Assembly (NCBI RefSeq): GCF_042648405.1
Contig: NZ_JBHRXV010000008.1
Coordinates: 31,660-95,659, forward strand
Length of the DNA: 64,000 nt
Source of the DNA: Sphingoaurantiacus capsulatus
GTDB lineage: Bacteria; Pseudomonadota; Alphaproteobacteria; Sphingomonadales; Sphingomonadaceae
Reading direction: 5' to 3'
The notes under the pieces were generated by a model that worked only from the letters and a program-made list of their open reading frames with translations, made no database searches and was not told where the DNA came from. Shown here one piece after another: positions 52,543 through 60,409 of the stretch. Each line of letters starts with the position of its first letter. Within the stretch, counting starts at the first letter, position 1. The position numbers and the translations under genes are program-made.

Positions 52543-52808
52543 GCCCGCATGCTAGGGCAACGCGGGGCGTCTGCCACTATTCAATCGAATCGGTTGCAGC
52601 CTTCCATGTGAATATGACAGCGCGCCGTTCGTTGCGTTGATTTTTGCAACTCATCGCGCGGTCGTCTCCATTTACCTTTGGTTACGGACGCAAAGGTTGC
52701 TCGCCGCGGCCGATCCCCATAGCTCCACGGTCAAGTCGCTGGCCGCAAGTCCTGAGGGGGAGTTTTCGGGGCGCGACTTTTGGGTTGTGGCAATTGCGGG
52801 GTTTTCCG

Positions 52809-53576
52809 TTGCTAAAAGTTTTTGCGTTCGCTTCGGCGACGCCCTTGCGGGCTGTTGCCAAGACGCTGACGGCCGGCGCCGTCGCCGCGCTTTGCGCCGG
52901 GTCGGCTTCGGCCGGGATGCTCGAGATGAGCACGCTGGCGCTCCCTGACAATGCGGGAAAGCCGCTCGGCACCTGGGATGGTGCCGGCCAGCTGACGCAG
53001 GCGGCCGAGCGCCGGGCGATGCTCGCCGAGGTCGCGGCCTCCGGCCCGGTCATCGACGCCCCGGCGATCAGCCCTGCCCAGCGCAGCGCCGCGTCGTTTG
53101 CCGCGGAATCGATCAAGCTCCACGAGCTGGAAGCCAGCGACGACGATCTGCGCGGCGTGCCCGGCCCGATGCTCGCCAGCGTCAAGGCGGCGGCGAAGAA
53201 GTACAACCTCAGCCCGCTGCTGATCGACGCTGTCGCGCGGCAGGAATCGGGCTATCGCGCCAACGCCCGCTCGCGCGCCGGTGCGCTCGGCATCATGCAG
53301 CTGATGCCCGGCACCGCGCGGATGATGGGTGTGCGCAACGCGCTCGACCCGCATGCCAATATCGACGGCGGCGCCCGCTATCTGCGCTTCCTCGTCGATC
53401 GCTTCGGCGGCGACCTGTCGATGGCGCTCGCCGCCTATAACGCCGGGCCAGCCCGCGTCGAGCGCGCCGGCGGCGTGCCGCGCATCGCCGAGACCCGCAA
53501 TTATGTCGCGAAGATCGTCGGCCGCCTGACCGCGATCGTCGCCGGCCGCGCGCCGCTGCTCGGCGCTTCGCAATAA
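52809..53576 (+). CDS. Exported lytic transglycosylase (SLT domain)
   Basis: A 255-residue peptidoglycan lyase. The catalytic glutamate is in VARQESGYRANARS (about E146), with ALGIMQLMPGTARMMG and LALAAYNAGPARVE completing the SLT motifs. I choose a TTG start at 52809-52811, because from there the protein has a good signal peptide (LLKVFAFASATPLRAVAKT, then LTAGAVAALCAGSASA) and a GGGG ribosome site upstream. An ATG at 52644 would add about 55 residues without signal character. It cleaves the glycan MurNAc-GlcNAc bond in the periplasm. Confidence 0.87.
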   Translation: MLKVFAFASATPLRAVAKTLTAGAVAALCAGSASAGMLEMSTLALPDNAGKPLGTWDGAGQLTQAAERRAMLAEVAASGPVIDAPAISPAQRSAASFAAESIKLHELEASDDDLRGVPGPMLASVKAAAKKYNLSPLLIDAVARQESGYRANARSRAGALGIMQLMPGTARMMGVRNALDPHANIDGGARYLRFLVDRFGGDLSMALAAYNAGPARVERAGGVPRIAETRNYVAKIVGRLTAIVAGRAPLLGASQ

Positions 53577-53611
53577 TAAAGAAAAGGGCACCGGCCACGA
53601 CCGATGCCCTT
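53574..53611 (-). terminator. Terminator for the fasciclin gene
   Basis: Arms AAGGGCA (53584-53590) and TGCCCTT (53605-53611) form a stem. On the minus strand it is followed by the T-rich tract TTCTTTATT. It lies next to an opposed terminator at 53623-53650. Confidence 0.65.
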
Positions 53612-53622
53612 CGAGGTTGAAG

Positions 53623-53663
53623 GCCCCTCCCGGTTCGCGCCGGGAGGGGCTTTGTTGTTTTAG
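53623..53663 (+). terminator. Terminator for the lytic transglycosylase gene
   Basis: An 11-bp perfect stem, GCCCCTCCCGG (53623-53633) with CCGGGAGGGGC (53640-53650), has a 6-nt loop and is followed by TTTGTTGTTTT on the plus strand. This is the clearest intrinsic terminator in the window. Confidence 0.85.
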
Positions 53664-54280
53664 TTGGTCGTCGGCGTCGAAGTCGGCGCCGGCGTCGCAG
53701 CCGCGGTCGCCTCCGGCGCCATCAGCACCTTGTCGATGATGTGCACCGCGCCGTTGGTCGCGGCGATGTCCGCCTTGGTCACCGTGGCGTCGTTGACCTT
53801 GACGGTGGCACCGGTGCCGTCGACGACCAGCTTGGCCGGCGTGGCGCTCGGCACGTCACCCTTGGTGCCCTTGAAGGCGCTCGACGGCGCCGCACCCGGG
53901 ATGATGTGGTACATCAGCACCTGCTGAAGCTTCACCGCATTCTCCGGCTTCTCCAGGTCGGCGAGCGTTTCGGCCGGCAGCGCCGAGAAGGCGGCGTTGG
54001 TCGGCGCCAGCACGGTCAGCGGCCCCTGGCCGGCGAGCGTCGCTTCGAGATTGGCCTGCTTTGCCAGCTTGGCGAAGGTCGACAGGTTCGGATCCGCCTG
54101 AACCACGGCGATCAACGTACCCGAGGCAGCCGGCGTCGTAGCGCTGGCGGTCGTGGCGGCTTCAGTCGCCGGTGCGGTGGCGGCGGGCGCATCCGCAGGT
54201 GCCGCAGCGTTCTGCGCAACGACCGGAAGCGAAAGCGAAAAAGCGACAGCGGCGCACACGGCGCCGATCGGCTTCAACAT
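53660..54280 (-). CDS. Exported fasciclin (FAS1) domain protein
   Basis: A 206-residue protein with a signal peptide (about 1-21, ending VVAQ) and an Ala/Thr/Pro-rich spacer (about 22-60). One FAS1 domain follows, with conserved boxes LTVLAPTNAAFSALP and NGAVHIIDKVLMAP. FAS1 proteins mediate adhesion or cell-surface interactions. The ATG at 54278-54280 has GAGGAGAATATC upstream. A near-consensus EcfG promoter lies just upstream. Confidence 0.9.
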   Translation of the reverse strand: MLKPIGAVCAAVAFSLSLPVVAQNAAAPADAPAATAPATEAATTASATTPAASGTLIAVVQADPNLSTFAKLAKQANLEATLAGQGPLTVLAPTNAAFSALPAETLADLEKPENAVKLQQVLMYHIIPGAAPSSAFKGTKGDVPSATPAKLVVDGTGATVKVNDATVTKADIAATNGAVHIIDKVLMAPEATAAATPAPTSTPTTN

Positions 54281-54312
54281 GATATTCTCCTCGAAATTAG
54301 CCCCACCTAACC

Positions 54313-54338
54313 AACACGAAGCAGCATAAGCGCGTTCC
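54313..54338 (-). promoter_or_regulatory. Possible EcfG-like promoter of the fasciclin gene
   Basis: On the minus strand, GGAAC (54338-54334) is followed after 17 bp by TGTT (54316-54313), one mismatch from the consensus CGTT. It lies 33 bp before the start codon, a suitable distance. It is weaker than the three exact matches elsewhere in the window. Confidence 0.35.
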
Positions 54339-54430
54339 ACCGCAAGGGTCGGCTCATCCCGGTCGAGGCTCAACCCATCCCGCTTATGCTGTCATTGAAG
54401 CGTAACGCGGTGGCACCATGTTCCGCGACG

Positions 54431-55159
54431 ATGAAGGCGATTGCGATCTACAGCGGCAAGGGTGGCGTGGGGAAAAGCACGCTCGCCGTGCACCTCGCGC
54501 ACATGGCGGCGACGCGATCGGCGCGGCGCACCCTGTTGTGGGATCTCGATGCCCAGGGCGCCTCGACCTTCGCGCTGCGGCTGACGCCGAAGCCGGGCCT
54601 CAGCGCCCGCGGCCTCTTCGCGCGCGAGAAGGAGATCGCCGGCCAGGCGCTCGGCACCGACATCGATAATCTCGACGTCATCCCGGCCGATGCCTCGCTG
54701 CGCAAGCTCGACACGCAATTAGCCGAGCAGGACAAGAAGAACCGACTGAAGAAGCTGCTGAAGGAACTGGAGGGCAGCTACGACCGGGTGGTGCTCGACT
54801 GCCCGCCGAGCCAGGCCGATCTTTCCGACCAGATTTTCCGCGCGGTGGACCTGCTGGTGGTGCCGCTGCTGCCCTCGCCGTTGTCGCTGCGTGTCTATGA
54901 CATGGTCGTCGAGCAGGTCGCGGGAAAGCATGGCGGCAAGGTGCCGATCCTGCCCGTCTTCTCGATGGTCGATCGACGCAAGAGCCTGCACCGCGATACG
55001 GTGGCGTCGCGCCCCGACTGGCCGACCATTCCCTATGCGAGCGAGATCGAGCGCATGGCCGTCCACGGCCAGCCCGTCACGGCACGAACGCCGGGCAGCG
55101 TGGCTGCCGCGGCGTTCGGTAAGCTGTGGACGCGCGTGGAGCGCGCCCTCAACGATTGA
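54431..55159 (+). CDS. ParA/MinD-like ATPase
   Basis: A 242-residue deviant-Walker P-loop ATPase. The N-terminus MKAIAIYSGKGGVGKSTLAV holds the signature lysine and Walker A motif. TLLWDLDAQGASTFAL and VVLDCPPSQADLSDQI are the following ParA motifs. No parB or centromere-like array is nearby, so it is an orphan, possibly positioning a protein cargo. The ATG at 54431 begins directly at the conserved N-terminus; an upstream ATG at 54386 would add 15 unlikely residues. Confidence 0.9.
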   Translation: MKAIAIYSGKGGVGKSTLAVHLAHMAATRSARRTLLWDLDAQGASTFALRLTPKPGLSARGLFAREKEIAGQALGTDIDNLDVIPADASLRKLDTQLAEQDKKNRLKKLLKELEGSYDRVVLDCPPSQADLSDQIFRAVDLLVVPLLPSPLSLRVYDMVVEQVAGKHGGKVPILPVFSMVDRRKSLHRDTVASRPDWPTIPYASEIERMAVHGQPVTARTPGSVAAAAFGKLWTRVERALND

Positions 55160-55162
55160 CGA

Positions 55163-55537
55163 TCAGCGGGCGGCGACGCCGACCGGGGTCGCGAGCGCGC
55201 GCTGCGCCAGCTGATGCGCCGACGCCGGCTCGCCCTTGGCGGTTTCCAGGGTCATGTCGCGCTCGTCGAGAACCGCCTGATAGAGCTTGCGGGCTTCCAG
55301 TTCGCGGCCGGTCTTGCGATAGATATGCGCGAGGTTGAGCAGGCGGGCCGGATCATTCTCCGCCGCCGACGACGAGGCGAGCTGCGCCTCGGCGCGCTTC
55401 CAGTCGGCGTCCATGATCGCGCCATAAGCGAGCGCACCCGGCGCATAGCCGGATTCGGGCATCGCCGCGGTAGTGGTCTGCGCAGCGCAGGCCGAAAGCG
55501 CGATGAGTGCGAGCGGAGCAAGAACCGTGAGACGCAT
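55163..55537 (-). CDS. Small lipoprotein with a TPR-like repeat
   Basis: A 124-residue protein. The start MRLTVLAPLALIALSACAA contains a lipobox (LSAC), so it is probably lipid-anchored in the envelope. The mature part has one tetratricopeptide-like unit (LLNLAHIYRKTGRELEARKL) and probably binds another protein. The ATG at 55535-55537 follows GGGAGGGTTGGC. It ends 3 bp from the stop of the convergent ParA-like gene. Confidence 0.8.
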   Translation of the reverse strand: MRLTVLAPLALIALSACAAQTTTAAMPESGYAPGALAYGAIMDADWKRAEAQLASSSAAENDPARLLNLAHIYRKTGRELEARKLYQAVLDERDMTLETAKGEPASAHQLAQRALATPVGVAAR

Positions 55538-55589
55538 GATGCCAACCCTCCCAGGCAAAACTTTCAAGTTATCGTGGGGAAATGTTACG

Positions 55590-55712
55590 TCTCGATGACG
55601 ATCGATGAGAAGGATAAAAATCAACTCTATATCAATAACTTAGCAAAACTTAATATTGTTACAGAGAATTGTTACAGCGTCATATTTTACAGAATCGCCA
55701 GATCGGGGGGCA
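55590..55712. other. AT-rich intergenic island
   Basis: Within GC-rich surroundings, this stretch is strikingly AT-rich. It holds two copies of ATTGTTACAG 13 bp apart (55655-55664 and 55668-55677) and a nearby TTTTACAG. It lies between the divergent lipoprotein and phoB genes and probably carries promoters for one or both. No gene is visible in it. Confidence 0.7.
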
Positions 55713-55789
55713 TTTTCGAACTTTGATCAGGCTCGCGACCGCCCGAATCCGTCCCGCGAACCGGCTGAATCGCCGTCGAAAAGCCGCGA

Positions 55790-55843
55790 CTGTCACAAAT
55801 CTGGAATACCAGTGTCACATCGCCGAAAGGGCGCGTCGCTAAT
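55790..55843 (+). promoter_or_regulatory. Triple Pho box and likely promoter of phoB
   Basis: CTGTCAC (55790), CTGGAAT (55801) and GTGTCAC (55812) are spaced exactly 11 bp apart. PhoB dimers bind such 7+4 bp direct repeats. A GCTAAT at 55838-55843 is in position for a -10 element. The arrangement suggests phosphate-starvation autoregulation. Confidence 0.65.
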
Positions 55844-55866
55844 CGCGGGGAAACAAGGAGCCCGCC

Positions 55867-56574
55867 ATGCGTCCGAAAGTCCTGCTCGTCGAAGACGATC
55901 CCAATCTCGTCGAGCTCGTGCGCTACAATCTGGAGGCCGCCGGCTTCGAGATCATCACCACGCCCGACGGTGAGGAAGCGCTGGTGCTGGCCACCGAGGA
56001 CAAGCCCGACATCGTCATCCTCGACTGGATGATCGAGAATCTGTCGGGCATCGAGGTCTGCCGCCGGCTCCGCCGTGCGCCGCCGACCGCCAACCTGCCG
56101 ATCCTGATGCTCACCGCCCGCGCCGAAGAAGCCGACCGGGTGCGCGGCCTCGAGACCGGCGCCGACGATTATCTGACGAAGCCGTTCAGCCCGCGCGAGC
56201 TGGTGGCGCGCGTCCGCGCCGTGTTGCGGCGCCTGCGCCCTGCCCTGTCGGGCGGGACGCTCGACTATGCCGGCATCAGCATGGATACCGCCGCGCACAA
56301 GGTGACGCGCGACGGCCAGTCGATCCCGCTGGGGCCGACCGAATTCCGCCTGCTCCGCCACTTCCTCGAGCACCCGGGGCGCGTCTTCTCGCGCGAGCAG
56401 CTGCTCGACGCGGTGTGGGGCCGCGACGTCTATGTCGAGCAGCGCACCGTCGACGTGCATATCCGGCGGCTGCGGAAAGCGATCAACGTCGACGACACGC
56501 TGCCCGACGTGGTGCGCACGGTTCGCTCGGCGGGCTATGCGCTCGACGCCGGCGCGGAGCATCTCGCGGCCTGA
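55867..56574 (+). CDS. phoB: PhoB-type response regulator
   Basis: A 235-residue OmpR/PhoB family regulator. The receiver (about 1-120) has the acidic pocket VEDDP, phospho-acceptor D53 in VILDWMIENLSG, and the TKPFSP lysine. The winged-helix DNA-binding domain (about 135-230) includes LGPTEFRLLRHFLEHPGRVF and VDVHIRRLRKAI. WMIENLSGIEVCRRLR is close to PhoB proper and not to other OmpR members. It controls the phosphate-starvation regulon, yet phoR, pst and phoU are not adjacent. A triple Pho box lies upstream. Confidence 0.88.
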   Translation: MRPKVLLVEDDPNLVELVRYNLEAAGFEIITTPDGEEALVLATEDKPDIVILDWMIENLSGIEVCRRLRRAPPTANLPILMLTARAEEADRVRGLETGADDYLTKPFSPRELVARVRAVLRRLRPALSGGTLDYAGISMDTAAHKVTRDGQSIPLGPTEFRLLRHFLEHPGRVFSREQLLDAVWGRDVYVEQRTVDVHIRRLRKAINVDDTLPDVVRTVRSAGYALDAGAEHLAA

Positions 56575-56598
56575 TCACGCGCGCGCTATAGGGTCGCC

Positions 56599-57195
56599 AT
56601 GGCATTCGAAGGCGCGCAGCGCGTACCCAACAAGAAGCTTGACCTGTTCATCAAGCGCAACTTCCTCTCGCCCGAGGAGTGCGCGGAGGTGATGGCGCGG
56701 ATCGACGCCAAGCGGCGACCGTCCGACCTCGTCGATCATGACGGCGACCCCTATTTCCGCACCAGCGAGACCTGCGACCTGTGGGCGGACGACCCGCTGA
56801 TCAGCCAGCTCGACCTCCGCATCGCCGCCTATGCCGGCCAGACGGAGCAGCATGGCGAACTGATGCAGGGCCAGCGCTATGCAGTCGGCCAGGAGTTCAA
56901 GGCGCACACTGATTATTTCGAGCCGGATGGGCCCGGCTACCAAGAGCATTGCGCCCGTTCGGGCCAGCGCACCTGGACGGTGATGATCTACCTGAACAAC
57001 GTCGACGAAGGCGGCGCGACGCGCTTCAAGCACATCGATAAGATCGTGCAGCCCGAACAGGGCAAGCTGCTCGCCTGGAACAACCAGGACGCCTTCGGCC
57101 GGCCCAACCCGAACACGCTCCACCACGGGATGAAGGTGCGCAAGGGCACCAAATACATCATCACCAAATGGTACCGCGAACGCCCCTGGGGGTGA
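56599..57195 (+). CDS. 2OG-Fe(II) oxygenase (prolyl 4-hydroxylase-like)
   Basis: A 198-residue dioxygenase of the P4H family, which uses 2-oxoglutarate, O2 and Fe(II). Iron ligands are visible as FKAHTDYF (H103, D105) and LHHGMKV (H175 or H176), with the 2-oxoglutarate-binding lysine in KGTKYIITKWYRERP. It begins 24 bp after phoB in the same direction and could be cotranscribed. The substrate is unknown; bacterial members modify proteins or small molecules. Confidence 0.9.
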   Translation: MAFEGAQRVPNKKLDLFIKRNFLSPEECAEVMARIDAKRRPSDLVDHDGDPYFRTSETCDLWADDPLISQLDLRIAAYAGQTEQHGELMQGQRYAVGQEFKAHTDYFEPDGPGYQEHCARSGQRTWTVMIYLNNVDEGGATRFKHIDKIVQPEQGKLLAWNNQDAFGRPNPNTLHHGMKVRKGTKYIITKWYRERPWG

Positions 57196-57241
57196 TGGCG
57201 GGCGTGAGGGCCCAGGAGCGCGGCCCCTCGCCTCTCTAGAT

Positions 57242-57463
57242 CGTCATCCCGGCGAAGGCCGGGATCCAGCCGACCGTCGCGTGGATCCCGGCCTTCGCCG
57301 GGATGACGGATCGAATGTGTTTGGCCAAAATGNTCGGCGGCGTGGATCCCGGCCTTCGCCGGGATGACGGATCGAATGTGTTTGGCCAAAATGCAAAAAA
57401 AAANACCGTTGCATGGATCCCGGCCTTCGCCGGGATGACGGATCGAATGTGTTTGGCCAAAAT
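57242..57463. repeat. REP palindrome (family A') followed by an unresolved tandem repeat containing N bases
   Basis: A complete family A' palindrome (57242-57309) runs into three copies of a unit (TGGATCCCGGCCTTCGCCGG, then GATGACGGATCGAATGTGTT, then TGGCCAAAATG). They begin near 57282, 57343 and 57414, with periods of 61 and 71 bp. Ambiguous bases at 57333 and 57404 fall at or beside A-tracts, so copy number and tract length are uncertain. No gene is visible from 57196 to 57573. Confidence 0.9.
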
Positions 57464-57510
57464 GCAAAAAAAAAGCGCTGCCCCGACCGTTCGTCGGAAC
57501 GGCGCTTTTC
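57464..57510 (-). terminator. Terminator of the TonB-dependent receptor gene
   Basis: Arms AAAAGCGC (57471-57478) and GCGCTTTT (57503-57510) enclose an inner CCGACC...GGTCGG-like pairing region. On the minus strand the stem is followed by a run of T from the A-tract at 57465-57474. The plus strand also has TTTTC after the stem, so it may work both ways. Confidence 0.7.
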
Positions 57511-57573
57511 TGTTCGTGCGGGAAGCGGCGGCGGGCGTGGGAGGGGATCCGCCCGCCGCGCTTCCCTGTCGGA

Positions 57574-60324
57574 TCAGAACTTCAGGCTGGCGCTCAGCGA
57601 GAAGGTCCGGCCCAGGTCGTAGGTGTTGATGTCGATCACCTGGCCGCCGTCGAACTCCTGCACCTCGCGCGACTTCTCGCCGGTGAGGTTGCGGGCTTCG
57701 AACTTCAGCTCGACTTCCTTGCCGACAAGCTGGACACCCTGGCGCAGCACGAAGTCGAGGCGGACGCCCGGCTTCTCGATGAGGTCGGGCAGGCGCTGGC
57801 CGAAGGACACCGGGCCGCGGTTGGTGACGCGGTCGCTGCCGTAGGTGAACAGCAGCATCGCCTGCGACAGCTTCTCGGTATTCTCGAGGCCGACCTGCAG
57901 GTTGACCAAGTGATCCGACTGGCCGGTCAGCGCCGCGCCGTCGCGGAACAGCAGGTTGGCCGGGATCGGCGTCGGGGTCAGCGTCGCGCCGACGATCGGG
58001 CTCACCGCGCTCTCGTCGCCCACCTTCAGCTCGGACTTCGAGTAGGTGTAGTTGGCGATGAGCACGACGCGACGCGTCGACCAGAAGTCGCCGCCCCAGC
58101 CGTCGAGCGGGATGAACTTCTGAAGCTCGAACTCGGCGCCGTAGAGCGTCGCTTCCGGCGCGTTCGAGAAGCCGGTCTGCAAGGTGCCGTCGGGCTGGAA
58201 GAAGGCGACCGCCTCGATGGGGTTATCGATCTTCTTCCAGAAACCGGCGACCGTCAGGCGCTCGTCACGGCCGAGGAAGTTCTCGTAGCGCGCCTCGGCG
58301 TTGTAGAGCTGGCTGTCCTCGAGGAACGGGTTACCGATGAACTCGCGATCCGAGCTGAAATCCTGGTACAGCTGCGGTGCCAGCTCGCGGAACTGCGGGC
58401 GGGCGAGCGTCTTCGACCCGTGCAGGCGGAACTGCTGATCCTCGGCGAAATTCCAGGTCACGGTCAGCGCCGGCAGCCAATAATCATTGGCCAGCGTGCG
58501 CGTGAAGGCGCCGGCGGTCACGAACTGCGACGCGTCTTCGTAGCGAACGCCGCCCGACACGCGGAAGCCGTCGGCCAGCTCGGCCTCCAGCATCGCGTAA
58601 CCGGCCTTGACCTCGAGACCCGCGTCATAGGCCGACGCCGCCTGCGACGCCGACTGGTTGTCGAGCGTCAGGCCATAGGTCTGCACGTTGAAGTCGGAGA
58701 TGAGATAGTCGGGCCGCTGCTGCGCCACCGCATCGTTCACGTTGCCGCCCGAGGGGCCCCGATAACGGAAGAAGTAGCGGCTCGATGTACGGTCGGTGTC
58801 GCTGTACGCACCGCCGACGCTGAGGCTGATCGGCCGCGCGCTGTCGAACTTGTAGGTCAGGTCGGCGCCGCCGGCCCAGATCCGCTCGTCGAGTTCGCTG
58901 AACGCGATCGTCGCGGATTCGGTGTCCGAACCGGTCAGGCGGTTCTGATAGTCGCCGATGGTCGCGTTGTAGACATAGCCGAAATAGCGCTCGTACGGGC
59001 TGTCGCGGCGGGTCTTGGCGTAGGTGCCGCGCAGGTCGACGTTGACGTTCTCGAACTTCAGCTCGGCGACGCCCTGCAGATCGTACAGCTCACGCTCGAA
59101 GAAGGAGGTGTTCTGCTCGATCTGCGGATTGGGATCGCCGGCGGCGGGCACCGGGAAGTTGCGCGCGTCATAGCCCGAGGCGAGACGGCCCTGCTTCACC
59201 GTGTCGTGGATGTAGACGTTGGTGAGGCGGAACTTGTGCTCCTCGACCTCGAGGCCGAGGCCGAGCAGGCCGTTCACCAGCACGCGGTTGTCGGTGAGGA
59301 CGGTGCGGAACTCTTCCTCGAGCGCGCCCGTCGGATCGGTGGTCGACTGCTGCAGCGAGTCACGCGTCTGCCACGACGAGTTATAGCCGGCGCCGGCGAC
59401 GAGACCGATCGTATAGTCGCCCTTGTCGAAGCTCGTGCCGCCGTTGAGTTCGGCCGAGAAGTTCGCGGGCAGATTGTCGTTGCGCTGGAGCAGCGTGGTC
59501 TCGGCGTTGGAGAGGCCGATGATGACCGCCGGGTCGGTGACGTCGGTGCCGTTGACGCCGGCTTCGCGGATCGCCGAGGTCAGCTTGCGCGTGCCGTCGT
59601 CATAGCCGAGCCAGTCGCGGTCGCCGCCCTTGTACGTGTAGCCGAGCTGCCCGGTGGTCTCGGTGTCCAGGCCGACCGACAGGCCGATGCCGAGGAACGG
59701 ATCGCGCGGGGTCGCGACGGTGGTGAGGTTGATCACGCCGCCGCCGAACTCGCCCGGATAGTTGGGCGAATAGCTCTTCTGCACGAGCGCCGAGGCGACG
59801 ATCGAGGTCGGGAAGATGTCGAGCGGCACGACGCGACGCAGCGGCTCGGGGCTGGGCAGCGGCGAGCCGTTCAAGAGCGACAGCGAGTAGCGGTCGCCGA
59901 GGCCGCGGACGTACACGAAGCCGCCGCTGACCACGCTGAGGCCCGGCACGCGCTGCAGGGCGCCGGCGATGTCGCCTTCGCCGGTGCGCGCGATATCCTC
60001 GGGCGACAGCACCGAGATCACCGCCGGGGTGGCGCGGATGCTGTTCGGAATATAGCGGCCGCGGACGACGATTTCCTCGCCGTCACTGCCGCCGACGGTC
60101 GAGATATCGACGTCATCCTGCGCGGCATCGGCCTCGGCAGCGGCCGGAGCCGGAGCGGCCGGTGCAGCTTCGGTGGCCGCCGCGTTGGGGTCGGCCTGCG
60201 GCGCCGGAGCGGCCTCAGGCGTGGCCTGCGCGGGCGCGGCAGGTGCCGACCCTTGCGCCCAGACCGGGCTGGCGAGGATCGTTGAAACGAGGAGGGCGCT
60301 CCCCAGTGCGAGCGGCTTCTTCAT
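57574..60324 (-). CDS. TonB-dependent outer-membrane receptor
   Basis: A 916-residue receptor. A signal peptide (about 1-23, ending VWAQ) leads into a long Ala/Pro/Glu-rich stretch (24-75). A TonB-box-like EEIVVRGR follows, then the plug domain (about 90-220) with VISVLSPEDIARTGEGDIAG and VYVRGLGDRYSLSLLNG. A 22-strand barrel ends in FSLSASLKF with the terminal phenylalanine needed for outer-membrane assembly. The ligand is unknown. It lies 85 bp downstream of a beta-helix-like lipoprotein gene on the same strand, with a hairpin between them. Confidence 0.93.
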   Translation of the reverse strand: MKKPLALGSALLVSTILASPVWAQGSAPAAPAQATPEAAPAPQADPNAAATEAAPAAPAPAAAEADAAQDDVDISTVGGSDGEEIVVRGRYIPNSIRATPAVISVLSPEDIARTGEGDIAGALQRVPGLSVVSGGFVYVRGLGDRYSLSLLNGSPLPSPEPLRRVVPLDIFPTSIVASALVQKSYSPNYPGEFGGGVINLTTVATPRDPFLGIGLSVGLDTETTGQLGYTYKGGDRDWLGYDDGTRKLTSAIREAGVNGTDVTDPAVIIGLSNAETTLLQRNDNLPANFSAELNGGTSFDKGDYTIGLVAGAGYNSSWQTRDSLQQSTTDPTGALEEEFRTVLTDNRVLVNGLLGLGLEVEEHKFRLTNVYIHDTVKQGRLASGYDARNFPVPAAGDPNPQIEQNTSFFERELYDLQGVAELKFENVNVDLRGTYAKTRRDSPYERYFGYVYNATIGDYQNRLTGSDTESATIAFSELDERIWAGGADLTYKFDSARPISLSVGGAYSDTDRTSSRYFFRYRGPSGGNVNDAVAQQRPDYLISDFNVQTYGLTLDNQSASQAASAYDAGLEVKAGYAMLEAELADGFRVSGGVRYEDASQFVTAGAFTRTLANDYWLPALTVTWNFAEDQQFRLHGSKTLARPQFRELAPQLYQDFSSDREFIGNPFLEDSQLYNAEARYENFLGRDERLTVAGFWKKIDNPIEAVAFFQPDGTLQTGFSNAPEATLYGAEFELQKFIPLDGWGGDFWSTRRVVLIANYTYSKSELKVGDESAVSPIVGATLTPTPIPANLLFRDGAALTGQSDHLVNLQVGLENTEKLSQAMLLFTYGSDRVTNRGPVSFGQRLPDLIEKPGVRLDFVLRQGVQLVGKEVELKFEARNLTGEKSREVQEFDGGQVIDINTYDLGRTFSLSASLKF

Positions 60325-60355
60325 GGCGAGGTCCAGTACCTATGGGGTCAACCGA

Positions 60356-60394
60356 AAGACGGGGCGGCCTCGCCGTGAAGCGCGCCGCCCCGTC
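60356..60394 (-). terminator. Hairpin between the lipoprotein and TonB receptor genes
   Basis: GACGGGGCGGC and GCCGCCCCGTC form an 11-bp stem in the 85-bp gap. On the minus strand it is followed by TTTCGG, a weak T-tract. It may attenuate rather than stop transcription from the lipoprotein gene into the receptor gene. Confidence 0.5.
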
Positions 60395-60409
60395 CGTTCA
60401 TCCGTCCGA

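Noticed and set aside
52644..52808. Upstream ATG start for the lytic transglycosylase
   Set aside because: The added residues are Arg/Pro-rich and not signal-like; a TTG at 52809 gives a good signal peptide and ribosome site.
54431..55159. Chromosome partitioning ParA
   Set aside because: No parB or parS-like sites are adjacent, so only the generic ATPase family can be claimed.
57242..57463. Short palindromic repeats as a possible CRISPR array
   Set aside because: Only three irregular copies, with spacers that are themselves repeats, and no cas genes.
57910..60285. 791-codon open frame antisense to the TonB receptor
   Set aside because: The receptor on the minus strand has signal peptide, plug and barrel end; the plus frame has none.
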